Shown piece by piece: positions 7,154 through 16,505 of a DNA stretch of 64,000 bases. The notes below the pieces were generated by a model, which saw only the letters and a program-made list of their open reading frames with translations, was not told the DNA's origin and made no database searches. The stretch lies in NCBI GenBank assembly GCA_038534295.1, contig JBCAXA010000001.1, positions 1,426,001 to 1,490,000 of the forward strand, in the 5' to 3' direction. This stretch comes from JBCAXA01 sp038534295 (GTDB lineage: Bacteria > Pseudomonadota > Gammaproteobacteria > Steroidobacterales > Woeseiaceae). A program made the position numbers and the translations under genes. How positions within the stretch are numbered: position 1 is the first letter of the stretch; every line of letters begins with the position of its first letter.

Positions 7154-9367
7154 GTGTTTGAGTGGCTGTTTAAATTCCCGCTCGACGTTTACCGTTCGGC
7201 GCAGCTGGACTACGCGTTCGCCGGGCCGAGCTGGGTATTGCCCGGCACTTTCATCATTGCGGCTGCACTGTTGGCGTTTCTGTTGTGGCGCCGCGGCACG
7301 CTGACTCCCATTCGCCGCGTGGCGGTTTTCGCCGCGCAACTCGCGCTCGTCGCGTTCGTTTTGTGGCTACTCGCCCAGCCCGAGCTCGTCAATGAACAAC
7401 CCGTCGCGGGCAGCAATACGGTTGCACTGGTTCTCGACGATTCGGCCAGCATGGCATACGTCGACGACGGTATCGATCGATTAGCCACCGCCAGAAGTCG
7501 CCTCGACGATTTGGCGGACCGCGTCGAAGACACATACAACGTCGAACGGGCGCTACTCAGCAACACGGCGACACCGGTAGACAGCTACGATGAGGTGTCA
7601 GCAGTCGCCGCGGCGAGCCCGCTAGCCAGCGAACTGGCAACGCTCGTGTCACAGCAGCGCGGCGAATCACTGGCTGCCGTCGTCGTCGCGAGCGACGGAC
7701 TGGAAACCGGTGCCGACAACACGGCGGCGCTCGAGACCTTGCAGCAGGCGGGTGTACCCATCTTTGCGTTGACGACCGGCCGGCAAAGCGTTGCCGAAGA
7801 TCTCGCGCTGGTGTCGGCCGAAGTACCAACGGAAGCCGTAGCCGGCAGTCGCTTCGACGCGATCGTCACGATCCGCCATGACCGCGGCGGCGATGCGCGC
7901 TTGCGCGTGCTGGCCAACGGCGACACGTTGTTGGCCGCCGAGACGGTCGAACTCGACCCGGCCCGTTCGACGACCCAGCAAACCGTGAACCTGACGCTTA
8001 CCGACACGGGGTTTCAGTCGCTGAGCTTCGAACTGACGCCGCTCGGCGACGAACAGGAACGACGCAACAATCGACTGCAGCGCGTGGTCGACGTGCCCGA
8101 GCGCAACCACCGCATTCTGTATTTCGAGGGCGAGCCGCGCTGGGAGTACAAGTTTATGCGCCGCGCCATCGCGGCCGATGACGACATCGTTTTTTCATCA
8201 TTGTTGCGGGTAAGCCCAAACAAGTTTTATCGCCAGGGTCTCGAAGACTCAACGGAACTTGCCGACGGATTTCCGACCGACGCCGAGGAGCTGTATCAGT
8301 ACGATGCCGTGCTGCTCGGCAGTGTCGAGGCTGCCGCCCTAGCGCCCGCGCAACAGCAGCTGCTGCTCGATTTCGTTAGTGTTCGCGGCGGTTCGCTGCT
8401 GCTGATTGCCGGCCCAAACGGTCTTGGCAACGGCGGTTGGGGTGAATCGGCGCTCGCGCCGGCCCTGCCGACGCAGCTGCCGGCGTTCGGAACCGACACA
8501 TTTCGCCGCGAACGAGTCAGCGTTGCGCCCACCGTTTACGGCCGCTCGCTGAGCGCGTTACGACTAAGCGACGACAGCGGCAGCGGCTGGAACGATCTGC
8601 CCGACATCGCCGATCACCAGTCGGTCGGCACGTTGAAACCGGCTGCGCAAACGCTGCTATCAGTTCGCACGAGTACCGGCGACGAGCCACTGCTGGTCAC
8701 ACAACCCTACGGCCGCGGTCGTAGCTACGTCTTTGGAACGGGCGGCACGTGGCGCTGGCAGATGCAGTTGCCGGTCGAGGACCAGCGTCACGAACGCTTT
8801 TGGCGCCAGTTGCTGCGCACGTTGGTGACAGCGGCACCGCAGCGTGAATCGGTGCGGGCGATCGCCGCCGACCCAGGGCTCGTCGTCGAAGCCGAGTTTT
8901 TGGACGACAGCTGGCAGCCGCGACTGGGGCTAGCCGCCGCCGTCAGCATTGTCGGCGACGGCGGCGTCGAGCAGCTGGCGCTGACGCCAGCGCCCGATCA
9001 GCCGGGCGTTTACCGCGGCCGCGTGTTCGGTCGCGGCGAAGGCATTCGCTACCTAGAAGCGACGGCGCTTGACGGTGACACCGTCGTAGCGACGGCACGC
9101 GCAGCGTTTGCCGGTGACAGCGTCGCCATCGAACACCGCCGAGTGCGAGCGAGCGATACGGCGCTGCTCGCCATCGCAAGAGCGAGCGGCGGCGCGGTAC
9201 TGACCGACGCCGACCCCGACACGCTCTTGGCGCGGTTGCGCGAATCGGCCGCCGGCGTAACGGAACTCCGCCGGCAGTCCATCTGGGACGCGCCCGCGGT
9301 GTTGCTGGCGCTGCTGCTGTTGAAAACGTTCGAGTGGGTCGTGCGCCGGCGTTGGGGTCAGATATGA
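7154..9367 (+). CDS. Membrane protein with VWA-like and GATase-like regions
   Basis: The 737-residue product starts at GTG, 7 bp after the DUF4159 stop. Two N-terminal helices (WVLPGTFIIAAALLAFLLW and the VAVFAAQLALVAFVLWLLA segment, about residues 27-72) anchor it. A VWA-like domain follows with the metal-site motif DDSAS (about residues 95-99). The middle (about 320-500) resembles a class-I glutamine-amidotransferase fold (ILYFEGEPRWEYKFMRRA, then LLLIAGPNG). One helix near the C-terminus (VLLALLLLKTFEWVV) would return it to the membrane. It overlaps the next gene by the ATGA stop-start. Family members are uncharacterised; metal-dependent protein-protein contact in the periplasm is the likely role. 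Confidence 0.75.
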   Translation: MFEWLFKFPLDVYRSAQLDYAFAGPSWVLPGTFIIAAALLAFLLWRRGTLTPIRRVAVFAAQLALVAFVLWLLAQPELVNEQPVAGSNTVALVLDDSASMAYVDDGIDRLATARSRLDDLADRVEDTYNVERALLSNTATPVDSYDEVSAVAAASPLASELATLVSQQRGESLAAVVVASDGLETGADNTAALETLQQAGVPIFALTTGRQSVAEDLALVSAEVPTEAVAGSRFDAIVTIRHDRGGDARLRVLANGDTLLAAETVELDPARSTTQQTVNLTLTDTGFQSLSFELTPLGDEQERRNNRLQRVVDVPERNHRILYFEGEPRWEYKFMRRAIAADDDIVFSSLLRVSPNKFYRQGLEDSTELADGFPTDAEELYQYDAVLLGSVEAAALAPAQQQLLLDFVSVRGGSLLLIAGPNGLGNGGWGESALAPALPTQLPAFGTDTFRRERVSVAPTVYGRSLSALRLSDDSGSGWNDLPDIADHQSVGTLKPAAQTLLSVRTSTGDEPLLVTQPYGRGRSYVFGTGGTWRWQMQLPVEDQRHERFWRQLLRTLVTAAPQRESVRAIAADPGLVVEAEFLDDSWQPRLGLAAAVSIVGDGGVEQLALTPAPDQPGVYRGRVFGRGEGIRYLEATALDGDTVVATARAAFAGDSVAIEHRRVRASDTALLAIARASGGAVLTDADPDTLLARLRESAAGVTELRRQSIWDAPAVLLALLLLKTFEWVVRRRWGQI

Positions 9368-10257
9368 CGGCGGTGCGCTGCAGCGCGTTTGTTGCTGGTC
9401 TGCTCGCGGCCGCGGCCGCTTGCGCCGCTACCGACGTCTTGGTGGTCGAAGGCTTGGGCGGCGAAGCGCGCTACGCCGATGCGTTTGCGCTCGAAGCAGA
9501 GGCCGTCGCCGCAGCTGCGGCTACGTTGCCTGGCGACGTACGCATCACACGTTTGCGCGGCGCCGACGCGAATCGCGAGGCCGTCGCCGCTTACTTCGCG
9601 GACTTGAGCGCTCCTGATTTGTTGTTGGTTTATTTGATCGGCCACGGCTCTTTCAACGACATCGATTTCAAATTCAACATTCCCGGCCCGGACTTTACCG
9701 ACACCGAACTCGCCACGTGGCTCGACGACACGACCGGCGGAACGCAGCTCGTCGTGTTGACCGGAAGTGCCAGTGGCGCGGCCAGCGACACCTTGGCGAA
9801 CGACCGACGCATCATCATCACCGCTACACGCAGCGGCGTGGAACGTCACGCCACGCGTTTCGGCGAGTTTTTCGCGGCGGCACTGTCGGACCCGAGCGCG
9901 GATCTCGACAAGAATCGCCGCATCACGGCGCGCGAGGCATTCGACTACGCGGCCCGCGCCGTCGCCGACACATTTAAGGAAGCGCAGCAGCTGGCGACCG
10001 AACACGCGTTGCTCGCGGGTCAGCGGGCCGATCGATTGACGCTGGCGCGCATCGATGAAACGCCAACCGCGCCGGCCGATGACGACCCGGAGCTCGCCCG
10101 CTTGACCGCCGAGCGCGATCGCTTGAATGCGGAGATCGAGGCGCTGCAGCTGGCCCGCGAGCGGCTGTCGGTCGACGAGTATCGCGACACGTTTACGCGT
10201 CTACTGATCGAGCTTGCGCAAACCGAAGAGGCGATCGACGAACGTGCGAATCGCTGA
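9364..10257 (+). CDS. Caspase-fold (C13/C14-like) protein with the catalytic Cys replaced
   Basis: The 297-residue protein starts at an ATG overlapping the preceding stop (ATGA) and has a signal peptide ending in ACAA. The core resembles a caspase-like hydrolase: a strand ending LLLVYLIGHGSF carries the dyad His, and the next core strand reads QLVVLTGSASGAAS. Active caspase folds have a Cys in the D-A-C-x-S-G position, and here it is Ser/Ala. A calcium-loop-like segment DLDKNRRITAREAF (about residues 180-195) and a C-terminal coiled coil (LTAERDRLNAEIEALQLARERL, about 245-266) follow. It is therefore probably a non-proteolytic scaffold, or a serine enzyme if the Ser acts. Its place inside the MoxR operon points to envelope complex assembly. 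Confidence 0.6.
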   Translation: MTAVRCSAFVAGLLAAAAACAATDVLVVEGLGGEARYADAFALEAEAVAAAAATLPGDVRITRLRGADANREAVAAYFADLSAPDLLLVYLIGHGSFNDIDFKFNIPGPDFTDTELATWLDDTTGGTQLVVLTGSASGAASDTLANDRRIIITATRSGVERHATRFGEFFAAALSDPSADLDKNRRITAREAFDYAARAVADTFKEAQQLATEHALLAGQRADRLTLARIDETPTAPADDDPELARLTAERDRLNAEIEALQLARERLSVDEYRDTFTRLLIELAQTEEAIDERANR

Positions 10258-12538
10258 CAAATTCGCGGTAGCCTCGCTCCTTGCGCTCGGTATCGCGATC
10301 GAGGCGTCCGCATCGCGACCGATTCACTACGGCGCGGTCAGCGATACCGACTTGCTCGACTGCGATCGTATCGCCTGGCGCGGTGACCGAGCCGCCGCCA
10401 GCGGCTGCTACAGCAATCTGTTGGCGGCGGCGGACGATGCCGTGCGCGCCGAGGCGGCTTGGGCGCTCGGCGATCGGCAGGCGGCGAACCGATGGTTTCG
10501 CTCGGCGCTGGCGGCAGCGCCCGACGATCTAGACTTAAAGACCCGCTGGGCAGAACTGTTTGCGTCAACCCATCAAGACGCCGATGCGATAGACCTGTTC
10601 CGCGAAGTGCTCGCCGACGATCCCAAACATCCGTTCGCGACCGTTGGTGCGGCGACGATCTTGGCAGGCAATTTCGAGTCGAACGCCGAAGCCCGAATTG
10701 CACCACTCCTGACCAACGACGACGACGCGGCGAGCGGCGCGCGACTGCGGGCCGCACTGCTTTCGGCCCGATTTGCACTCGAACGCGGCGATCGCGACAA
10801 CGCCGCGCTGATGCTCGATCTCGCCAGCGATCTCGCGAAGAACAACGATTGGCCCGAGCTCGATGTGCACGCCCTGCGTGTCGCAATGGACGTGTTGGCC
10901 GAAGACTTTGACAGCGATTTTCTGGCGAGCGGCGTTGCGGCGAATCCCAGTTACGGCGCGCTGTACGCAGAAGCTGCGTACTTTCTAACGATAACCCGCC
11001 ACTATCGACTCGCCATTGAATGGTTGGAACGAGCGATTGCGGCGGAGCCAAACCTTGCGAGTGCGCACGAAATGCTCGGCGTCAATCTGTTGCGCGATAA
11101 CCGAATCGGTGCTGCCCGTGAGCACCTCGAGACTGCCTACGAACTCGATCCGTTCAGTCCGGTCGCGGTCAACACACTGCGCTTGCTCGACTCGTTCGAT
11201 CGGTTCACGGTCGTACGCGACGAAGCCCCGACCAGCGGTCGCTTTCGCGGCCAACCACCGCTGGAGCTGCGACTTCGCAACGACGAAGTGGATGTGCTGG
11301 CGGCATTGACCATTGAGCTTACGCGCGAGGCCATCGAGGTTTTCACGGCCCGCTATCGCTTTGAGCTGTCGGAACCGGTCGTTATCGAGATGTATCCGGA
11401 CCACGAAGACTTTGCCGTACGCACCGCCGGCATGCCGGGTCTCGGCATCCTCGGCGCAACGTTCGGTTACGTCGTAGCGATGGACTCGCCGTCCGGCCGG
11501 CCGATCGATCAGTTTCAATGGGGCACGGTGCTGTGGCACGAGCTTGCGCACGTTTTTACGCTCGAAGCGACCGCACATCGCGTGCCGCGCTGGTTCAGCG
11601 AAGGCATCTCGGTCTACGAAGAGTGGCGCAGCGGCCCGAATCCAGGAGTGCGTATCCCGCCAGGCGTGTTGAGCGCGATCGACGCCGGCAAGCTGTTGCC
11701 GATCGACGAACTCGACAGCGGTTTCGTGCGCCCAACGTATCCGAACCAGGTGATTGTGTCGTACATGCAGGCGGGGCTGATCTGCGACTACATCGCCGCG
11801 AGGTTTGGAAGCGACAAACTTGCCGCGGTTCTCAACGAGTTCGGCGCTGGCGCCGATACTGCGTCAGCCATCGAACGCTCGCTGGACGTCGACACGGCAT
11901 CGTTCGATCGCGATTTCTTGGCGTGGGTGGAAGCGAATTACGGCGAGCTGTACGGCGACATCGACGGTTGGCAGGACCTCAAAGCCGATGCCCACGCTGC
12001 GTTCGAGACCGGCGACTTCGACACCGCCATCGACAAAGCGCGACGCGCGACCGAGTTGTACCCTGGCTACGTCGAACCGGATGCGCCATGGCTGACCTTG
12101 GCCCAAGCGGCCAGCGCCGTTGGCGACGCTACCCTGGCGGAAACGACCTACGACGCGTGGCTCGCGCAAGGCGGCTACGCACCCGGCGCAATCACCGATT
12201 ACGCGAACGCGCTGTATGCGGCCGGCAAAAAACGCAAGGCTGCCGAAACCCTGGCTCGGATCGATTGGGTTGCGCCGCTCGCCGCCGACCACGCGCTAAC
12301 GCTGGGCGAATGGTGGATCGATCTTGGCGAGCCCGACCGCGCCCGCGACTCGCTGGGGCGGGTGCTCGCACTCGAACCGCACGACAGGGCCAGCGTTTTG
12401 TACTTGAAGGCCCGCGCCGAGCTGGCCGCAGGCGATCGCGAAGCCGCACGCGCCACGCTGCTTGATGCGCTCGAGATTGCGCCCGCCTACCGTGACGCAC
12501 AAAAGCTACTTTTAGAGCTGGTACGCACCGGCTCGTAA
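10244..12538 (+). CDS. Exported TPR protein with HELAH metallopeptidase domain
   Basis: The 764-residue protein starts at a GTG inside the end of the caspase-fold gene (14-bp overlap) and has a short signal peptide (VRIADKFAVASLLALGIAIEASA). N-terminal TPR-like helices (about residues 40-330) precede a gluzincin-type domain with WHELAHVF near residues 430-437 and the third zinc ligand candidate Glu in RWFSEGISVYEEW about 25 residues later, the layout of the peptidase MA-like family. A second TPR block fills the C-terminal 200 residues. The zinc site looks complete, so proteolysis in the periplasm is plausible. The substrate is unknown. It precedes moxR by 33 bp. Confidence 0.78.
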   Translation: MRIADKFAVASLLALGIAIEASASRPIHYGAVSDTDLLDCDRIAWRGDRAAASGCYSNLLAAADDAVRAEAAWALGDRQAANRWFRSALAAAPDDLDLKTRWAELFASTHQDADAIDLFREVLADDPKHPFATVGAATILAGNFESNAEARIAPLLTNDDDAASGARLRAALLSARFALERGDRDNAALMLDLASDLAKNNDWPELDVHALRVAMDVLAEDFDSDFLASGVAANPSYGALYAEAAYFLTITRHYRLAIEWLERAIAAEPNLASAHEMLGVNLLRDNRIGAAREHLETAYELDPFSPVAVNTLRLLDSFDRFTVVRDEAPTSGRFRGQPPLELRLRNDEVDVLAALTIELTREAIEVFTARYRFELSEPVVIEMYPDHEDFAVRTAGMPGLGILGATFGYVVAMDSPSGRPIDQFQWGTVLWHELAHVFTLEATAHRVPRWFSEGISVYEEWRSGPNPGVRIPPGVLSAIDAGKLLPIDELDSGFVRPTYPNQVIVSYMQAGLICDYIAARFGSDKLAAVLNEFGAGADTASAIERSLDVDTASFDRDFLAWVEANYGELYGDIDGWQDLKADAHAAFETGDFDTAIDKARRATELYPGYVEPDAPWLTLAQAASAVGDATLAETTYDAWLAQGGYAPGAITDYANALYAAGKKRKAAETLARIDWVAPLAADHALTLGEWWIDLGEPDRARDSLGRVLALEPHDRASVLYLKARAELAAGDREAARATLLDALEIAPAYRDAQKLLLELVRTGS

Positions 12539-12571
12539 CCGACGATAAGAACCGAACCCAAGGAAGTTTCC

Positions 12572-13600
12572 ATGAGCCACGCCGAGATGCAGCCAACCGC
12601 CGATTTCACCAACGACGAAACGCGCGAATTGGTGCAAAACTTCCGTACGTCGATGGACCAACTGCGCGCCCAAATCCGCGCGGTCATCGTTGGCCAGGAG
12701 CACGTCGTTGAAAGCTTGCTGGTTGCGCTGTTGACCGGCGGCCATTGCTTGATCACGGGCATGCCAGGTACCGCAAAGACGTTGCTCGTGCGCACGCTGG
12801 CCTCGGCGCTCGGTCTCAAATTCTCGCGTATTCAGTTCACGCCGGATTTGATGCCGAGCGACATCACCGGTACCGAGATAATCGACGAGCATCCAGAAAC
12901 CGGCCATCGCTCTTGGCATTTCGTCGAAGGCCCACTGTTCACGAATGTCCTTTTGGCCGACGAAATCAATCGCACGCCGCCAAAGACGCAGTCGGCGCTG
13001 CTCGAAGCGATGCAGGAACGCTCGGTAACGGTTCGCGGCAGCATCCGCACGCTCGAACCGCCGTTTTTCGTGCTGGCAACGCAGAACCCGATCGAACTCG
13101 AAGGCACGTACCCGCTGCCGGAAGCACAGCTCGACCGCTTCGTGTTCAACATTCTGCTCGATCACCTCGACGCGGACGGCGAATACGACGTTGTGCAGCG
13201 CTTTACGCAGCGTCTCGACGTGCCGAGCGTAACGGCCGTCTCCGATGCCGAGACAATTCTGCGGTTCCAATGGCTGACGCGGCAGGTGCCGGTGTCCGAG
13301 ACCATCGGTCGATACGCGGTGCGACTGGTCCGCGCGACCCGGCCGGACTCCGAGGAAGCCACCGACGCGGTGCGCCGCTTCGTCAGCTACGGCGCCAGCG
13401 TGCGGGCAACGTTGTTTATCGTCCTTGCAGCAAAAGCAGAAGCGCTGCTAAACGGTCGTTACCATGTGATCGACGACGACATCAGCAAGGTGGCCGCACC
13501 CGTGCTGCGCCATCGCGTGCTGACCAATTATCACGCCGAGGCTGACGGTCGCAGTGTCGACGACGTCATCGCCGACATCGTCGAGAAGGTGCGCCCTTGA
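12572..13600 (+). CDS. MoxR-family AAA+ ATPase
   Basis: The 342-residue cytoplasmic ATPase carries Walker A GMPGTAKT (about residues 67-74), Walker B LLADEINRTPPK with the MoxR-typical INR, sensor-1 ATQNPIE and the PLPEAQLDRF arginine-finger region. MoxR ATPases act as chaperones that help load metals or remodel VWA-protein complexes. AAGGAA upstream of the ATG at 12572 is a good ribosome site. The gene's stop overlaps the TTG start of the DUF58 gene, and the pair MoxR-DUF58 followed by VWA proteins is the standard arrangement of this system. Confidence 0.93.
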   Translation: MSHAEMQPTADFTNDETRELVQNFRTSMDQLRAQIRAVIVGQEHVVESLLVALLTGGHCLITGMPGTAKTLLVRTLASALGLKFSRIQFTPDLMPSDITGTEIIDEHPETGHRSWHFVEGPLFTNVLLADEINRTPPKTQSALLEAMQERSVTVRGSIRTLEPPFFVLATQNPIELEGTYPLPEAQLDRFVFNILLDHLDADGEYDVVQRFTQRLDVPSVTAVSDAETILRFQWLTRQVPVSETIGRYAVRLVRATRPDSEEATDAVRRFVSYGASVRATLFIVLAAKAEALLNGRYHVIDDDISKVAAPVLRHRVLTNYHAEADGRSVDDVIADIVEKVRP

Positions 13601-14502
13601 ACGCAGCCCGCGAACGCGCTGCCCTCTTAAAGCCGGACGTTCTGGCCGGCCTCGGCAACCTCGAGCTGATCGCTCGTGCGGTTGTCGACGGTTTCATGAC
13701 CGGGCTGCACCGCTCGCCGGAGTTCGGCTTCAGTCAGGAATTCGCCGAATACAAAGCCTACAACGAAGGGGACGACACCCGCTTCATCGACTGGGGGGTC
13801 TACGCGCGCAGCGATCGACTGTTCATCAAGCGCTTCGAAGGCGAAACCAATACCCGCGTTACGCTGCTCTTGGACGCGAGCGCGTCGATGGGTTTTGCCA
13901 GCGGCAGTGTTTCCAAGCTCGCATACGCCAAGATGGTCGTGGCGGCGCTTGCGTGGCTCGCAGCTCGCCAGCACGATACCGTCAGTTTGATTGTTTTTGA
14001 CGAAGCGGTTCGTGAGCAGGTGCCACCGGGGTTCGGCATGAAGCGGCTGCAATCGCTGCTATCGCGTCTCGCCGACATCGAGCCAGCGGCCGGCACCGAA
14101 CTCGACGGCCCGTTGACCGACCTCGCCAGCCGGCGGCCGCGGCGCGGTTTGGTGTTTGTGGTTTCGGACTTTTATTGTGAGCCGACGGCGCTGATTGACA
14201 GCTTACGGCCGTTGGCGTGGTCCGGCCAGGACCTGACGCTTCTGCACGTGCTCGATCCCGACGAACGTGCGCCGACGAGCCGCCAGTCAATGCTGTTCGA
14301 GGATCTCGAGTCGGGGGCGACGGTCGAGGTTAGCCCGGACTACTTGCAGCATCAGTACCCGGCAAAAATCACGGCGCATATCGAAGCCCTCGACCGTGCC
14401 GCCCGCGCGGTTGGCGCGACCCATCAGGTCATGGAAACCGATGCGTCGCCGGCAACGGCGCTGCGCCATTATTGGCATCGCCGCCAGGCACGGGGCGGCT
14501 AG
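13597..14502 (+). CDS. DUF58 VWA-like protein, MoxR partner
   Basis: The 301-residue product starts at a TTG overlapping the moxR stop (TTGA), which suggests coupled translation. It has the DUF58 signature EYKAYNEGDDTRFIDWGVYARS and a VWA metal site in LLLDASASMGF (about residues 90-100). There is no signal peptide or membrane segment, so it is expected to work in the cytoplasm with MoxR. The C-terminus includes a typical VFVVSDFY strand. It ends at TAG sharing one base with the GTG of the next gene. Confidence 0.9.
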   Translation: MNAARERAALLKPDVLAGLGNLELIARAVVDGFMTGLHRSPEFGFSQEFAEYKAYNEGDDTRFIDWGVYARSDRLFIKRFEGETNTRVTLLLDASASMGFASGSVSKLAYAKMVVAALAWLAARQHDTVSLIVFDEAVREQVPPGFGMKRLQSLLSRLADIEPAAGTELDGPLTDLASRRPRRGLVFVVSDFYCEPTALIDSLRPLAWSGQDLTLLHVLDPDERAPTSRQSMLFEDLESGATVEVSPDYLQHQYPAKITAHIEALDRAARAVGATHQVMETDASPATALRHYWHRRQARGG

Positions 14503-16505
14503 TGGCGTTCGCTGCACCGCTGGCCTTGCTCGCGCTCGCTGCGCTCGCGATTCCGCTATGGCTGCATCGTCGCGAGGTGCCGAGCGCCGATCGCCGACTG
14601 TTTGGCTCAACGCGCTTTCTTGAACCGAGTCCACGGCGAACGCGGGTCGAGCGCAAAATTCAGTACTGGTTGCTGCTCGCTTTGCGCTGCCTGTTGCTCG
14701 CTGTCGTTGCATTTGCATTCGCGCGGCCGTTTCTCGAGTCGGCACCGACCGCCGCGCTGCGGGCCGACGGCCTCCACGTGCTGGTCATCGATACGTCGCT
14801 GTCGATGCAGCGCGGCAACGCGATGGTCGAAGCACAACGGGCGGCACGCCGAGCCGTTGCCGCCATCCCCGGTGGCGACGCCGTGTTCGTTGCCCGCAGC
14901 GACGCTCGCGGTATTCGCATCGATACCGAGTCGCTCACCCGCACCGCGCTCGATCGCTTTATCGATGGCGTCACAGCCGGCTCGCACCGCACCGATTTCG
15001 CCGACGTGGCGGCGGCGGCAGGCCGCTTCGCCGCCGCTGTGAACGCATCGCGCGGTGGCCCGACCGACGCGGCCAATCCGCCGGTGACGCTCCACCTCGT
15101 CAGTGACTTACAGCAGAGCGCGGTACCGCCGCGTTTCGCCGATATGGTTCCAGCCGAACGGCTAACCCTGGCGCTCTATCCGGTTTCAACCAGCGACCCG
15201 AATGGTCGCATCGTTGGGCTGCGCGACACCGGCGACACGCTCTTCGTTGACGTTGCCAGCGACCAGGGCGCCGTGGTGAGCGGTCGAGCACTCGAGCTCA
15301 CCGTCAATGGCACAACCGTCGACAACCAAACGGTCGCCGCCAATCGGGCCGTTTTTCGGGCCGACTCGTTGGCAGACGGCGAGAACACCGTCGCTGCGCA
15401 GTTCGCCGCGGCCGACCCATTGGCGGGCGACGATCGCTGGTTCGCGGTCGTCGACCGCTCACCGCCTACGGACGTGTTTCTGATCAGCGCGCGCGACGAC
15501 AGCGCCGCCGCGCTGTATCTCGGGGCTGCTTACGCGGCCGGCGCCGACTTCCGACTGGTCGCAACGACACCGAGTAACTTCGACCAGCGCGAGCTCGGCC
15601 GAACGAGTTGGTTGGTTGTCGACGATCCTGCGGCGCTGCCGGCAGATCTGCTTGCGGCTGTCGGCGACTTCGTCGAGAAAGGCGGCCAAGCGCTGGTGCT
15701 CGGCGGTGAGGCAACCCTCAGCGCCGGCAATTGGTCATTGCCGGCACGCAATGTCGGTACCGCGCGCAGTACGTCGGGCGACTTTATTGCGGTGACGGGC
15801 GTGGCCAGTGAACACCCAGCACTGGGCGAAGCCGCGCCGTGGACCGCGGTGCGCGTCGCCCGCTATGTACCGACCGATTTGACCAGCGACGACAACGTGC
15901 TGGTCGAACTCGATACCGGTGACCCGCTGCTGTTTGAAACGACGCTGGGGGAAGGGCGGCTGCTGGTCCTGACGACGCCGTTGGCGATCGACTGGACCGA
16001 TTTCGCGCAGCGCGGTGCGTTTGTCGGATTTGCACTCGATACCGCACGCACGCTCGCCGGCAGCGGCCGCATCGCTCGCAGCTACACGGTCGGCGAGCGG
16101 CTGCCACTCGACTTTACAGAATCGGCCAGTGGCGAGGTTGTCGCGCCGGACGGTAACCGTCGTGTGACGAGCGGCACAATCGACGCAAGCGGTCGCGTCT
16201 TACTGGATATTCCTGGCTTCTACGAGGTCTATACTGAAGCCGATCAGTTCACGGTTGCCGTGAATCCAGACCCGCGCGAGTCGGACCCCACTGTCATGAG
16301 CGAAGCGTTACAACAACGTTGGATCGAAGCGCTGCCGCGTCGACCGCAGGCGGCGCCGACCGCGACGCGATCCGACGTGCCGGACGCCACAACGCTGCCG
16401 CTCTGGCCATGGCTGCTGGCCGCGCTGGCGGGTTTGCTGATCGTCGAGCAACTGTTGGCGAATTGGTTCATCGGTCGCCAACCGAACGGACGCCAACATG
16501 CCTGA
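14502..16505 (+). CDS. BatA-like membrane VWA protein
   Basis: The 667-residue product starts at GTG (TAGTG overlap with the DUF58 stop). The N-terminus is the aerotolerance-regulator type: a first helix ending PLWLHRREVPS, FGSTRFLEPS, and a second helix LLLALRCLLLAVVAFAFARPFLES (quoted in part). A VWA domain follows with VIDTSLSMQRG (about residues 88-98, DxSxS intact). A C-terminal helix LWPWLLAALAGLLIVEQLL anchors it again, so the large middle region is periplasmic. Bat proteins were linked to stress tolerance in Bacteroides and Leptospira; the role here is inferred from operon context. It overlaps the DUF4175 gene by 8 bp. Confidence 0.85.
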   Translation: MAFAAPLALLALAALAIPLWLHRREVPSADRRLFGSTRFLEPSPRRTRVERKIQYWLLLALRCLLLAVVAFAFARPFLESAPTAALRADGLHVLVIDTSLSMQRGNAMVEAQRAARRAVAAIPGGDAVFVARSDARGIRIDTESLTRTALDRFIDGVTAGSHRTDFADVAAAAGRFAAAVNASRGGPTDAANPPVTLHLVSDLQQSAVPPRFADMVPAERLTLALYPVSTSDPNGRIVGLRDTGDTLFVDVASDQGAVVSGRALELTVNGTTVDNQTVAANRAVFRADSLADGENTVAAQFAAADPLAGDDRWFAVVDRSPPTDVFLISARDDSAAALYLGAAYAAGADFRLVATTPSNFDQRELGRTSWLVVDDPAALPADLLAAVGDFVEKGGQALVLGGEATLSAGNWSLPARNVGTARSTSGDFIAVTGVASEHPALGEAAPWTAVRVARYVPTDLTSDDNVLVELDTGDPLLFETTLGEGRLLVLTTPLAIDWTDFAQRGAFVGFALDTARTLAGSGRIARSYTVGERLPLDFTESASGEVVAPDGNRRVTSGTIDASGRVLLDIPGFYEVYTEADQFTVAVNPDPRESDPTVMSEALQQRWIEALPRRPQAAPTATRSDVPDATTLPLWPWLLAALAGLLIVEQLLANWFIGRQPNGRQHA

